64,000 nucleotides of DNA, from positions 1-64,000 of the forward strand of contig VBHJ01000004.1 in NCBI GenBank assembly GCA_005887685.1. The letters are read 5' to 3'. Position 1 is the stretch's first letter. Each line of letters opens with the position of its first letter. Under the pieces are notes generated by a model. The model had not been told where the DNA came from. It made no database searches and saw only the letters and a program-made list of their open reading frames with translations. The position numbers and the translations under genes are program-made. The stretch comes from Chloroflexota bacterium. GTDB taxonomy: Bacteria > Chloroflexota > Dormibacteria > Dormibacterales > Dormibacteraceae. This document shows, in pieces, positions 10,122 through 18,339 of the stretch.

Positions 10122-10249
10122 CTCGTGGGCGAGCCTAGCAGACAACGTTCGCAGTCGATGCCGCCTTCGAACTCGCGTGCGCTATAGCCTTTTGCGGGGA
10201 ATCCACCGATAATCTGGCCCGCAACAGCCAGCCACCAGGAGGAGATTGA

Positions 10250-10660
10250 ATGTCGCAGATGCCACCGCCGCCCCCCGGCCAGCCGGCGCCCATGCCGGGC
10301 CCGATGCCCGGGGCGAGCAACCCGGTTGGAACAAACAAGAAGACCTATTCCGTGCTTGCGTATCTGGTCGGTTGGCTCACCGGCATCATTTTCTTGTTCG
10401 TTGGCAAGGACGACCCCGACGTCAAGTGGAACGCTGCCAACTCGATCGTGATCTTCGGCGGGCTCTCGATCATCATGTTCATCTTTTCGTTCATTCCCTT
10501 CATCCACTTCCTCGTCTATCCGTTGTGGCTGATCGGATTTGTCTACTGGCTTGTGTTTCTGGTGCAGGGTCTGCAGGGAACCGGCCAGAGGCTGCCGGCC
10601 CCGGTCATCGGGACGTACATCAATACGTACGTGGACCAGCTGGCGAACTCGGTCAAGTAA
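10250..10660 (+). CDS. DUF4870-family small membrane protein
   Basis: A 136-aa membrane protein. A Pro/Met-rich N-terminus of about 30 residues is followed by three hydrophobic segments (about 40-60, 70-95 and 100-125), including the family-like KDDPDVKWNAANSI. The start is one of the few in the window with a strong ribosome binding site (AGGAGGAG, 5 nt before ATG). A GATAAT box lies about 35 nt upstream and a clear intrinsic terminator follows. The function of the family is unknown. Confidence 0.82.
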   Translation: MSQMPPPPPGQPAPMPGPMPGASNPVGTNKKTYSVLAYLVGWLTGIIFLFVGKDDPDVKWNAANSIVIFGGLSIIMFIFSFIPFIHFLVYPLWLIGFVYWLVFLVQGLQGTGQRLPAPVIGTYINTYVDQLANSVK

Positions 10661-10674
10661 AAGAACCCCAAGCC

Positions 10675-10706
10675 AAGGCCTCGCTCACGGGCGGGGCCTT
10701 TTTTCT
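10675..10706 (+). terminator. Rho-independent terminator
   Basis: A 10-bp stem (10675-10684 pairing with 10691-10700, one G-T pair) with a 6-nt loop is followed by a T-run. It lies 15 nt after the DUF4870 stop codon. Confidence 0.88.
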
Positions 10707-10991
10707 TCAGCCCTCGGCGGTCAGCTTCTCCAGAGCTCGCTCAATGCCGGCGCGCAGCTCGTCTCGATCCTCACGCATCCGGTTCACCTCGGCGCGCGCC
10801 GAGGCCAGCTGATAGCGCAGCCGCTCGATCTCTTCTTGCAGCTCACGAAGGCGGGGATCAGGTCCGCCGGAGTTGGACCGCGTGTCGGCCAGGTCGAGCT
10901 TGAGCCGCTCGACCGCCACCTTCAGCTCGCGGCGCTCGGCGAGCAGTTGCTGGACGAGCGACTCAGACGGCTTGGTCTGCTCTTTCGACAT
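10707..10991 (-). CDS. Small coiled-coil protein
   Basis: A 94-aa hydrophilic protein dominated by heptad-like repeats (ELKVAVERLKLDLADTR, then RLRELQEEIERLRYQLA), so it should form a coiled coil. The ATG at 10991 overlaps the 3' end of the 98-aa gene by 29 bp, and it is the third gene of a minus-strand cluster headed by the radical SAM protein. A longer in-frame extension to 11237 lacks protein-like composition and was not used. Function is not recognised; it may scaffold or partner the upstream proteins. Confidence 0.62.
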   Translation of the reverse strand: MSKEQTKPSESLVQQLLAERRELKVAVERLKLDLADTRSNSGGPDPRLRELQEEIERLRYQLASARAEVNRMREDRDELRAGIERALEKLTAEG

Positions 10992-11259
10992 AACGGCAAA
11001 GTCCGGGCTGGAATTCGCGCAAGCGAAGGTGTTCCATCTCGCCGCGCAGGTAGCGGGCTTTGATCGCCAGGCTCCTGATGCCCCTGCTGCTTTCGAAGGG
11101 GAAGCGATACAGCTTGCCCGAATCGACCAGAAGGCACACCGCGAGTCTGGGGCCCTCTTTCTCGATGACGTGCTTGTAGCAGGGGACGGTGCGGCGTGCG
11201 ATCTCCATCTTCTTGAAGCCGCCCACCCTTCCGGCAAGGACGTCGATGGGGCTTCTCAT
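10963..11259 (-). CDS. Hypothetical protein (98 aa)
   Basis: A basic 98-aa protein beginning 12 nt after the stop of the radical SAM gene. It has alternating hydrophobic stretches such as PRLAVCLLVDSGKLYRFPF that look like a small beta-rich domain. I do not recognise a family. Position suggests it is co-expressed with the radical SAM enzyme. It overlaps the coiled-coil gene, and both reading frames look protein-like on either side of the overlap. Confidence 0.55.
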   Translation of the reverse strand: MRSPIDVLAGRVGGFKKMEIARRTVPCYKHVIEKEGPRLAVCLLVDSGKLYRFPFESSRGIRSLAIKARYLRGEMEHLRLREFQPGLCRYVERADQAV

Positions 11260-11271
11260 ATGTGCGAAATG

Positions 11272-12192
11272 CTAGTTGAGGAGGGTGAGCTGCTCCGGCT
11301 CGGGCGGCGGTTTGAGGATGACGCGACGGTGGTCGGAGACGCGGTGATGGGCGCGAAGGCGCGCGACTTCCTGCATCGTTTTCTCGCCAAAGGAAGACGG
11401 TAGGTAGGCGCGATCCCGGTATGCCTGCTCGTAGCGCGGCACGAGGTCGGGCCAATGCTTGGCGAGGACCGACATGAAGTGTTCGCGAGTCCCGTCCTTC
11501 AAGTGCAGCATCCCGGCCCAAAGACCGGTCGCCCCGGCGGCCCGAGCGGCCTTGACGACCCGCTCGAGCTGCTCGGGTCGGTCGGACAGTCCAGGCAGGA
11601 TCGGCGCCATGCCGACGCCCACGTCGATCCCCGCCGCGGCGAGCTTTTCGATCGCCCGGAGGCGCTGCCTGGGGTGCGCTGTGCCGGGCTCGGTCTTGCG
11701 CCAGATCTCGTCGTCGACGGTGGGGATGCTGAAGGTGATGTGCAGCTCGGCGCGGGTCGCCAGCTCGCTCAGCACGTCGAGGTCACGCACGATCATCGGG
11801 CCGCGCGTGATCATGGCTGTCGGGTTCGCGAATTCGCGCAGGACCTGCAGACACTGGCGGGTCAGGCGGTACCGGCCCTCCGCGGGCTGGTAGGGGTCGG
11901 TCGCCGCTCCGATGACGATGGTCTCCCTGCGCCACGAGCGACGCGAAAGCTCGCTCCGCAGGACTCCCGCGACGTTGACCTTGACCCGGATGGTGCGGCC
12001 GTAGCGGTCATCGGAAGGCCGGTCGGCCCGGAGCTCAAAGGCTCGGACGTAGCAGAAGGCACAGCGGTGCTCACATCCGGTATAGGGGTTCAGGGACCAC
12101 GCAAAGCCCATGTTCTTGACCGGGTTCAGCGCCGACTTGCACTCGACCTCGAGGTAGTCGACGTCGGCGAGCCGAGGCTCGGGGGCGGCCAC
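11272..12192 (-). CDS. Radical SAM protein, SplB/Rv2578c-like
   Basis: A 306-aa radical SAM enzyme. The cluster motif is YTGCEHRCAFCYVRAF (CxxxCxxC, near residues 40-48), preceded by the NPYTGC context seen in the Rv2578c and spore-photoproduct-lyase-like group. SAM-binding segments such as IGAATDPYQPAEG follow. The reaction of this subgroup is unknown. The start is GTG at 12192, 7 nt after a TAGCAT box whose -35 element TTGTAA lies at the ideal 17-bp distance. It leads a three-gene set with the 98-aa and coiled-coil proteins. Confidence 0.85.
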   Translation of the reverse strand: MAAPEPRLADVDYLEVECKSALNPVKNMGFAWSLNPYTGCEHRCAFCYVRAFELRADRPSDDRYGRTIRVKVNVAGVLRSELSRRSWRRETIVIGAATDPYQPAEGRYRLTRQCLQVLREFANPTAMITRGPMIVRDLDVLSELATRAELHITFSIPTVDDEIWRKTEPGTAHPRQRLRAIEKLAAAGIDVGVGMAPILPGLSDRPEQLERVVKAARAAGATGLWAGMLHLKDGTREHFMSVLAKHWPDLVPRYEQAYRDRAYLPSSFGEKTMQEVARLRAHHRVSDHRRVILKPPPEPEQLTLLN

Positions 12193-12199
12193 GTCTCCG

Positions 12200-12228
12200 A
12201 TGCTAGAACAAACGTTCGCCTGTTACAA
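12200..12228 (-). promoter_or_regulatory. Sigma-70-type promoter directly abutting a GTG start
   Basis: On the minus strand TTGTAA (12223-12228), a 17-bp spacer and TAGCAT (12200-12205) precede GTG 12192 by 7 nt, so the message should start at or within two bases of the codon. Confidence 0.65.
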
Positions 12229-12233
12229 GATCC

Positions 12234-12947
12234 TCAGGCGAGCTTGATGTCCGAGTTCGGCGCTTCGCCAATCGGCCTGCCCCGGCGCATCCTGCGGTTT
12301 GGCCTCGTCAGCGAGGAGGGGCAAAAATCGTTCAGCGCACACTCCTCGCACCGCGGGCGACGGGCGTCGCACACTCGTCTTCCGTGGAGGATCAGGCGCA
12401 ACGAAAGTGCGGTCCACTCCTCTTCCGGCACCATCGAGCAGACCTGGTATTCGATCTTGACCGGGTCCCTGGTTTTCACCAGCCCCAGCCGGTTGGTCAG
12501 CCTGATCACGTGCGTGTCGACGGCAAACCCGGGTACGCCGAAACCCGCGCCCAGGATCACGTTGGCCGTCTTGCGCCCGATCCCGGGCACCTTGATCAGG
12601 TCCTCCATCGTCTTCGGCACCTCGCCGCCGAACAGCTCCACCAGCTTGCGGCTCGCGGCGATGATCCTCTGGGTCTTGGCCCGAAAGAACCCCGTCGGCT
12701 TGATCAGCCTTTCGACCTCGGCCGGGTCGGCGGCCGCGAGCTCTTCCGCGGTGGGGTAGCGCCGGAACAGCTCCGGTGTGACGAGATTCACCGAGCGGTC
12801 AGTGGTCTGCGCAGACAGGATGGTCGCGATCAGGAGCTGGAACGGGTTCTCGTGCACCAGCTCCGTGACCGCGGGATAGAGCTTGGCGAGGCGTTCCACC
12901 GTGAGCTTCGCGCGCGTCCTCGCGCCCCGCGGGGGCGCCGGCGTCAT
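12234..12947 (-). CDS. nth: Endonuclease III (DNA glycosylase/AP lyase)
   Basis: A base-excision repair enzyme that removes oxidised pyrimidines and cleaves the abasic strand. Visible are the ILSAQTTD segment, the helix-hairpin-helix VPGIGRKTANV with the catalytic lysine, VDTHV with the catalytic aspartate, and the 4Fe-4S ligands in CDARRPRCEECALNDFC. ATG 12947 gives about 237 aa. TTG 12974 would add nine residues and overlap the end of the YqeY gene. A basic tail of about 30 residues follows the iron-sulfur loop. Confidence 0.93.
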   Translation of the reverse strand: MTPAPPRGARTRAKLTVERLAKLYPAVTELVHENPFQLLIATILSAQTTDRSVNLVTPELFRRYPTAEELAAADPAEVERLIKPTGFFRAKTQRIIAASRKLVELFGGEVPKTMEDLIKVPGIGRKTANVILGAGFGVPGFAVDTHVIRLTNRLGLVKTRDPVKIEYQVCSMVPEEEWTALSLRLILHGRRVCDARRPRCEECALNDFCPSSLTRPNRRMRRGRPIGEAPNSDIKLA

Positions 12948-12963
12948 CCACGATTTCTTTGGC

Positions 12964-13419
12964 CTAGGAGCCAAGCAGCCTGCGCGCTACACCCGCGATC
13001 TGTGTGCCGTCGGCCCTGCCGGCGAGGCGGGCGGTAGCCGCCTTCATCACCTGTCCGAATCCCTTCGGACCGTCAGGTTTGACCTCAGCGATGACGGCTC
13101 GCACCTCGGCCTCGATCTCCTGCTCGCTCATCGCAGCGGGCAGGTACCGGCGCAGCACCTCCATCTCCGATTCCTCGCGACGGGCTGCATCCTCACGGCC
13201 TGCCTTGCGGTAGACCGCGATCGCCTCCTCCCTCCGCTTCACTTCCTTGCGCACAACCCGAATCACAAGGTCGTCGTCGATGCTTCCGGAGGCGCCTCCG
13301 TCCTTGCTCGCGCGTACAAGCTCGCTCTTCAGCAGGGACAGCGTGTCGAGCCCGACTTCGTCGCGCTGCAGGCGAGCGTGGACGGTTTCCGACTGAATGC
13401 GATCGTAAAGAGCCACCAT
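12964..13419 (-). CDS. yqeY: GatB/YqeY domain protein
   Basis: A 151-aa protein of the YqeY family, related to the tail domain of GatB amidotransferase and thought to touch tRNA-dependent processes. It shows the usual LKSELVRASKD-like helix, RREESEMEVLRRYLPAAMSEQEI and the C-terminal GQVMKAATARLAGRADGTQIA segment. It is the first gene before nth on the same strand. The ATG at 13419 follows GACAAT by 5 nt. Confidence 0.88.
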   Translation of the reverse strand: MVALYDRIQSETVHARLQRDEVGLDTLSLLKSELVRASKDGGASGSIDDDLVIRVVRKEVKRREEAIAVYRKAGREDAARREESEMEVLRRYLPAAMSEQEIEAEVRAVIAEVKPDGPKGFGQVMKAATARLAGRADGTQIAGVARRLLGS

Positions 13420-13462
13420 TCGCGATTGTCACACATGGACCGATCCCGGATAATCGGCGCCT

Positions 13463-14296
13463 ATGGCGTACCTGGTGGCGGGGCCCCTCGTAGCCCTTGT
13501 CGGCATCATGGCGATCTTTTTCGTGTTGCGGCGCAAGTCGGTGGACAAGCGCTCCATGTACTCGGCGCGCCGATCTCAGATCGAGCACAAGGTGCGAGCC
13601 GCGCGCCAGCGGACCCTGACCCCTCACGGCCGGGGCGAGAAGCCCGCCGAACAGCCCGCCGAAGCAGCCTCGCCGTTCGCCCAGACCCAGGTGCAGCCCA
13701 CCATCACCTACCAGGCGTCCGCCTTCGAAGCGCCGCCGGCAGCTCCGCCCGCTGCGCCGCCCTCCCGGCCGCACCAGGCGCCTGAGGCGCCGCCGTGGGA
13801 GCAGAGCCCCATCCCGCCGTCGGCGCCCGCGCCCAGCTTCGACTACCCCGTCGCTCAGCCCGAGCCGTTTACCCCGGCGCCCTCGGAGCCCTTCCGGCCG
13901 GCGCCTGCACCCAGCCCAAGGCCTTCACCGAGCGAACCGTCGTGGACACCGGCGCCGAAGCCCGCAGAACCGCTTCCCCCCGCTGAGCCGGTGGCCCCCG
14001 TCGCTCACGCCGCCTCGAGCACCGCCGCCGGCGGATGGTCCGTTGTCAGCTCGGCCAAAGACGATTCCGTCAGCCCCGACGGGAAATCGAAGAAGAAGAA
14101 AGACAAGGGTGGCGACGCGACCGGGTCGTGGGAGCTCGCGTCCGGCGACTCGCCGGGGATGGAATCGGACGAGCCTGAGGGAAAACGCTCGAGCGGGACC
14201 GTGATGGCGGTCGCTCAGTACGCGGTGCTGGTCGTCGGCCTCGTGATGGTCCTCATCGGCGTCCTTGTGATGGTGGCCAACTCACACGTGACCTAG
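13463..14296 (+). CDS. Pro/Ala-rich protein with membrane segments at both ends
   Basis: A 277-aa protein with an N-terminal membrane helix (AYLVAGPLVALVGIMAIFFV), a long Pro/Ala-rich low-complexity middle (about 60-190), a Lys-rich stretch near 205-215 and a second helix at the C-terminus (about 248-272). No enzymatic domain is visible. The topology suggests a tethered linker or surface-exposed protein. It starts 8 nt after GATAAT and its end overlaps cofD convergently by 15 bp. Family not recognised. Confidence 0.68.
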   Translation: MAYLVAGPLVALVGIMAIFFVLRRKSVDKRSMYSARRSQIEHKVRAARQRTLTPHGRGEKPAEQPAEAASPFAQTQVQPTITYQASAFEAPPAAPPAAPPSRPHQAPEAPPWEQSPIPPSAPAPSFDYPVAQPEPFTPAPSEPFRPAPAPSPRPSPSEPSWTPAPKPAEPLPPAEPVAPVAHAASSTAAGGWSVVSSAKDDSVSPDGKSKKKKDKGGDATGSWELASGDSPGMESDEPEGKRSSGTVMAVAQYAVLVVGLVMVLIGVLVMVANSHVT

Positions 14297-15187
14297 GACG
14301 GCCAGGGCAAGAGCAACGCCTCCGTCGCGCATCACCGTGTCACATACGAGCGTCCTGTAACCGAGTTTTTCAATCGCGCCCGTCAGCTCTCGGTCCCTAT
14401 GGTCGAGGACAAAGGTACCGGCCACATCGCGATACAGACGCGCGACCTCGACGGGGTTCGGTGCGGGTCCTAGCGCTCGCATCATCTCCACCGTCGGGCC
14501 CTTCAACGCCACCCCCCTGACAATCGGAGTGACGGCAACGGTGCGCTCGCGAACGAGCACATCTCGTGTGAGGCCAAGGATGGGAGCGATCGATATCAGC
14601 GGGTTGGATGGACCGATGATCACGACGTCGGCCTCTCGCAGCACGGCCGAAGCCTCCGAAGAACGCCGGGCGGACGCCATGCCGGCGAAATCAATGCCGA
14701 GGAGCCGTGGCTTCAGGCGTTCTCGCACGAAGTATTCCTGGAAGGACAGCTCGCCGCCCTCCGTGGCAAAACGCGTCCGCACACAGTCGTCGGTCATCGG
14801 AAGCACACGAGTCGTGACTTGGAACCGCTTGCAAAGCTCGTGTGTGGCTTCGGTCAGCGTTCCACCCCGACGCAGTACCTCTGCCCGCAGCAGGTGCGTG
14901 GCGAAATCCCGGTCGCCGATGCGAAACCAAACGTCCTCGCCCACCTCGGACAGCCCCTCGAGGACGTGGAACGTGTCGCCCTTGACGCCGTATCCGGCGT
15001 CCGTGTTGAAGACGCCCGCCAGCCGGTAGATCACCGCGTCGATGTCCGGGCACACGAGAAGTCCCCAGAACTCGTCGTCGTCGGCGGTGTTCGCGACCAC
15101 CGTCAGCTCGACATCCGGCATCGCGGTGTGAATCCCCGCAGCCAGCGCGGCGCCGCCGGTGCCTCCCGCAAGGACGGCGACTTTCAG
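14282..15187 (-). CDS. cofD: 2-phospho-L-lactate transferase (F420 biosynthesis), CTG start
   Basis: CofD joins the phospholactyl-GDP (or related) intermediate to the deazaflavin Fo to make F420-0. The 301-aa reading includes the essential N-terminal loop AVLAGGTGGAALAAG, and continues with VANTADDDEFWGL and IGPSNPLISI. No ATG, GTG or TTG lies between the upstream in-frame stop and ATG 15121, and starting at 15121 would delete the glycine loop. CTG at 15185-15187 overlaps the cofE stop as CTGA and is preceded by GAGG at about 10 nt. It is the last gene of the fgd-cofC-cofE-cofD operon. Confidence 0.9.
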   Translation of the reverse strand: MKVAVLAGGTGGAALAAGIHTAMPDVELTVVANTADDDEFWGLLVCPDIDAVIYRLAGVFNTDAGYGVKGDTFHVLEGLSEVGEDVWFRIGDRDFATHLLRAEVLRRGGTLTEATHELCKRFQVTTRVLPMTDDCVRTRFATEGGELSFQEYFVRERLKPRLLGIDFAGMASARRSSEASAVLREADVVIIGPSNPLISIAPILGLTRDVLVRERTVAVTPIVRGVALKGPTVEMMRALGPAPNPVEVARLYRDVAGTFVLDHRDRELTGAIEKLGYRTLVCDTVMRDGGVALALAVLGHV

Positions 15188-15921
15188 CGGAAGAGGTCCT
15201 CATCTGCCGGTCGGATCAGGTCCCGCCCGGAGCCGGCGCCTTGCAGAGCGAGTCCGCGCACGACCACGGCGGGCGTCCGCGCTGTTTTGCCCATCGCAAG
15301 TCCGGCGCTCGCCGCGATGTCGTCCGCGATCGCAAGGACGGTGGCATGCAGCGGCAGGCCCGCGTCGTCATTGGTGCCCCGCAGGTCGAGCAGCGCAGGC
15401 AGCCCTGCGAGGCCCAACGCCACGTTGACGATGCCCAACCGCCAGGGCCGGCCGAAGGTATCCGAGACGATTACACCCACCTCAGCTCCGGTCAGCTCCC
15501 GCAGGCCCGACCGCAGTCGCTCGGCGCTTGCGTCGGGATCGAGCGGCAGCAACGTCACGAGGTCCGCGCCTCCGACATTGGAGTGGTCAACCCCCGAGTT
15601 CGCGCACACATAGCCATGCCGGGTCTCGGTGATCAGCACGCGATCCGATCGCAGCACCCTCACGCTCTCGTCGAGCACGACCTGCACCATGCGCGGATCG
15701 GGTTTGGCGATCAACCGGGCGGAGATTCGCACGGCCTCGTCACCTGCTTTGACGTGGGAGAGCTCGACGAGGCGGCCTTCCGCCTTGGAGACGACCTTCT
15801 GCGCCACGACGACCACGTCGCCGGCCTGAAGCGCGGCGTGTTCGGAGATCATGCGGCTGAGGTCGTCTCCAGGTCGAACCTCGGGCAGGCCCTCGACGGC
15901 GATGAGTTCGAGGCGCCTCAC
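15184..15921 (-). CDS. cofE: Coenzyme F420-0:L-glutamate ligase
   Basis: CofE adds glutamates to F420-0 with GTP. The 245-aa protein has the family segments VVVAQKVVSKAEGR, VRVLRSDRVLITETRHGYVCANSGVD and VIVSDTFGRPWR. It matches the N-terminal ligase half of mycobacterial FbiB and lacks the nitroreductase-like C-terminal half. Its start overlaps the cofC stop by 4 bp, and its stop overlaps the CTG start of cofD, so the three should be translated in a coupled way. Confidence 0.93.
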   Translation of the reverse strand: MRRLELIAVEGLPEVRPGDDLSRMISEHAALQAGDVVVVAQKVVSKAEGRLVELSHVKAGDEAVRISARLIAKPDPRMVQVVLDESVRVLRSDRVLITETRHGYVCANSGVDHSNVGGADLVTLLPLDPDASAERLRSGLRELTGAEVGVIVSDTFGRPWRLGIVNVALGLAGLPALLDLRGTNDDAGLPLHATVLAIADDIAASAGLAMGKTARTPAVVVRGLALQGAGSGRDLIRPADEDLFR

Positions 15922-16517
15922 ACCGCGGCGCTGAGACGAGCCAGGTCGGACGGTTCGTCGAGGTCGAGCGCGATCGCGTCCGAGTGAAAGACAACGAACT
16001 TCACTCCTAGCTCCTCGGCGTCCTCCTGGAACCGCGCCAGGGAGTCATCCCCAAAGTGCAAGCCGATCGCGCTGGGCGGGCGCAGGTAAAGCGCGTTCGT
16101 CCCGCCGCGGCCGATCGCCGGCACCGCGACGGCGACCGGCGACGCATGCTGGACCGCAGCACGCACCAGCCGGCTCACCGCATCAGGAGTCACCAGCGGG
16201 AGATCGCTGGAAAGCAGAAGCACAGCGTCCGCTCCCCGCGCCTGCGCACGCTCGATCCCGCGCTGCGCAGCCGGGTTCTGGCCGTCCTCGCGCGGCTCGA
16301 CCAGAACGTCGGCGCCCCATGCCGCGGCCATCTCCGCCACCTCATCGCTCCCGGTCACCACGAGCACGTGCCCGCCGGCGGCCGCGGCGCTCACCGCGAG
16401 GTGGGCGTTCCGCCGCGCCAGTGCGCGCCGCGACTTCGTCCCCAGCGCCGGCGTCAGCCGCTGCTTGGCCGAGTCGAAGTCCTTGACCAGGACGACGACC
16501 CATGTGTTTATCCCCAC
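15918..16517 (-). CDS. cofC: 2-phospho-L-lactate (phosphoenolpyruvate) guanylyltransferase
   Basis: CofC/FbiD activates phospholactate or phosphoenolpyruvate with GTP. The 199-aa nucleotidyltransferase shows VLVKDFDSAKQRLTPAL at the N-terminus, LLLSSDLPLVTPDAV and a C-terminal DLDEPSDLARL segment typical of the family. The GTG start at 16517 overlaps the fgd 3' end by 10 bp. Which three-carbon substrate is used cannot be read from sequence alone. Confidence 0.92.
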   Translation of the reverse strand: MGINTWVVVLVKDFDSAKQRLTPALGTKSRRALARRNAHLAVSAAAAGGHVLVVTGSDEVAEMAAAWGADVLVEPREDGQNPAAQRGIERAQARGADAVLLLSSDLPLVTPDAVSRLVRAAVQHASPVAVAVPAIGRGGTNALYLRPPSAIGLHFGDDSLARFQEDAEELGVKFVVFHSDAIALDLDEPSDLARLSAAV

Positions 16518-17515
16518 TGCTTGCGAATCCTCGGGAGGATCTGAGCTCCGTACAGCTCGAGGAAGCGTCCCTGGCCGTCCCCCGGCGAATGGAAGACCAG
16601 GTGATTGAAACCAAGCTCCAGATACGGTCGCAACTGCTCGATGTGCTCATCAGGATCGCTGGAGACGAGCCACCGGCGGTGTGCCACGTCTTCCACGGTC
16701 GTGGCAAGACGCTCCATCTCTCGAGGATCGTCGATGCCCGCCTTAGCCTCAGCCGGGAGCGCGAGGGCGGCCCAGATCTTGGTCTCCTCCATGGCCCGGT
16801 TTCGATCTGTGTCGAACGAGACCTTGACCTCGATCATCTTGTCCAGCTCAACCGCATCGCGGCCCGATTCCTTCGCTCCATCGCTGAATGACGGGAGCAA
16901 CTGCTCGGAGTACAGCTCCATTCCTTTGCCTGAGGTGCAGATGAGTCCGTCCCCGGCGCGCCCGGCGTACTTCGCAACCTGGGGTCCCCCGGCACCGACG
17001 TAGATGGGCACGGGCTCGTTGGGACGGTCATAGATCGTTGCTTTCCGCGTGTGGTAATACTCCCCGTCGAAAGTCACCGACTGGTCGGTCCAGAGAAGGC
17101 GGATCAGCTTGACCGCCTCGCGGAGGCGAGCAAAACGCTCGCGGTTGTCCGGCCACTGCACGCCGAGCGCGCCCTCGTTGAGGTGCTCGCCGGTGCCGAC
17201 CCCGAGGATCATCCGTCCTGGAAAGAGCACCCCCAAGGTGCCAAAGGCCTGCGCGACTATCGCAGGGTGGTAGCGAAATGTCGGCGTTACGACCGACGTG
17301 CCGAGCGCGACGCGCGCAGTGCGCTCGCCCGCGGCTGCGAGCCACGCCAACGCGAAAGGCGCATGGCCGTCGGAGTGGCGCCACGGCTGGAAATGGTCGC
17401 TCACGAAAACCGAATCAAATCCATTGGCTTCGGCCGCGATTGCGAAATCCAACAGCTCGCGAGGTCCGAACTGCTCGGCGGAGGCCTTGTAACCGAGCCT
17501 GAGATTCAACGCCAC
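16508..17515 (-). CDS. fgd: F420-dependent glucose-6-phosphate dehydrogenase
   Basis: This enzyme oxidises glucose-6-phosphate to 6-phosphogluconolactone and reduces F420, supplying F420H2. The 335-aa luciferase-like protein closely follows mycobacterial FGD1: LGYKASAEQFGPREL at the N-terminus, SDHFQPWRH, GTSVVTPTFRY, GVGTGE, AKYAGRAGDG and ICTSGKG with the phosphate-contacting lysine. GTG 17515 was chosen because the protein should begin just before LRLGYKAS; upstream sequence to 17590 overlaps the preceding gene. It follows the small membrane protein directly and leads into cofC. Confidence 0.92.
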   Translation of the reverse strand: MALNLRLGYKASAEQFGPRELLDFAIAAEANGFDSVFVSDHFQPWRHSDGHAPFALAWLAAAGERTARVALGTSVVTPTFRYHPAIVAQAFGTLGVLFPGRMILGVGTGEHLNEGALGVQWPDNRERFARLREAVKLIRLLWTDQSVTFDGEYYHTRKATIYDRPNEPVPIYVGAGGPQVAKYAGRAGDGLICTSGKGMELYSEQLLPSFSDGAKESGRDAVELDKMIEVKVSFDTDRNRAMEETKIWAALALPAEAKAGIDDPREMERLATTVEDVAHRRWLVSSDPDEHIEQLRPYLELGFNHLVFHSPGDGQGRFLELYGAQILPRIRKQWG

Positions 17516-17516
17516 G

Positions 17517-17705
17517 CTAGGGACGCTTGTAGTAGCGCTTCCAGCTGAATGCCACGCCGCTGATGGCGGCGGCTGCCACCACGACTCCAAGCGCGATCAG
17601 GCTGTGGCTGTCGAAGCTCGAGATTCCGGCAGCCGTGAGCAGGACGATCACGCCCGCGGCCAGCACCATCATCACCACGAGCGCGATGGCGCGGTGGAGT
17701 TTCAT
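17517..17705 (-). CDS. Small two-helix membrane protein
   Basis: A 62-aa protein with two membrane helices (about residues 5-26 and 35-53) and a basic C-terminal tail (SWKRYYKRP). It starts at ATG 17705, 10 nt after TAAGCT, and its stop is immediately followed by the fgd start, so it leads the F420 operon. Family and function are not recognised. Confidence 0.6.
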   Translation of the reverse strand: MKLHRAIALVVMMVLAAGVIVLLTAAGISSFDSHSLIALGVVVAAAAISGVAFSWKRYYKRP

Positions 17706-17714
17706 CGTCTCGGT

Positions 17715-17721
17715 TAGCTTA
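17715..17721. promoter_or_regulatory. Bidirectional promoter with overlapping -10 boxes
   Basis: TAGCTT on the plus strand (17715-17720) ends 7 nt before the birA GTG. TAAGCT on the minus strand (17716-17721) ends 10 nt before the ATG of the F420 operon. The two boxes share five base pairs, so polymerase could load in only one direction at a time. Confidence 0.6.
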
Positions 17722-17727
17722 CCGATC

Positions 17728-18339
17728 GTGGGTAAAGCGGAAGTTTTGCGCCTGGAGTCGGTCACTTCGACGCAGGACGTGGCGCGCGACCTGCCGCTCG
17801 GCTCGATCGTGATCGCGGAACATCAAACCGCGGGACGGGGACGCCTCGAGCGGCGTTGGGAGGCTCCGGCGGGCTCCGCCCTGCTGGTGTCGTTCGTGCT
17901 CGAGCCCAACCCACTGCTCAGCCTCGCCGCGGGCGTTGCCGCGGCGGAAGCGTGCGGTCCTCAAGTCACGCTCAAATGGCCCAACGACCTACTTGTCGGC
18001 GAACGCAAGCTGGGCGGAATCCTGGTCGAGACCACGCCGAACAGGGCGATCTGCGGCGTCGGCATCAACCTGAGCTGGGCGCCGGATGGCGCGGCGCGGC
18101 TGGATCAGCCGCGCGATGAGGTGCTCGAGAGGTTGCGCGAAAAGATGGCTGTTTGGACTTCCGCTCCGCCGGCGCGTGTCCTGGCCCGCTGGCGAGAGCT
18201 GTCAGCCTCGCTCGGCCGGCGCGTCCGCGTTGAGATTTCCGGGCGCGCCACCGAAGGCCTCGCCGAAGACATCGGCCCCTCCGGCGAGCTGATCGTCGAC
18301 GGTCACCCTTTCATCGCCGGCAGCGTCACCCACCTGTGA
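17728..18339 (+). CDS. birA: Biotin--[acetyl-CoA carboxylase] ligase, no DNA-binding domain
   Basis: A biotin protein ligase of about 203 aa that would biotinylate the carrier subunit of acyl-CoA carboxylases, such as the partner of the gene at 1-852. It has STQD near residue 14, AEHQTAGRGRLERRW, LKWPNDLLV and GGILVE, and a small C-terminal SH3-like domain. There is no N-terminal helix-turn-helix, so it is probably not a repressor. GTG 17728 was chosen because the -10 box TAGCTT lies 7 nt before it and the earlier in-frame codons overlap the divergent gene. Confidence 0.88.
   Translation: MGKAEVLRLESVTSTQDVARDLPLGSIVIAEHQTAGRGRLERRWEAPAGSALLVSFVLEPNPLLSLAAGVAAAEACGPQVTLKWPNDLLVGERKLGGILVETTPNRAICGVGINLSWAPDGAARLDQPRDEVLERLREKMAVWTSAPPARVLARWRELSASLGRRVRVEISGRATEGLAEDIGPSGELIVDGHPFIAGSVTHL

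Noticed and set aside
14282-15121. ATG 15121 as cofD start
   Set aside because: It would remove the conserved glycine loop that is encoded upstream in the same frame.
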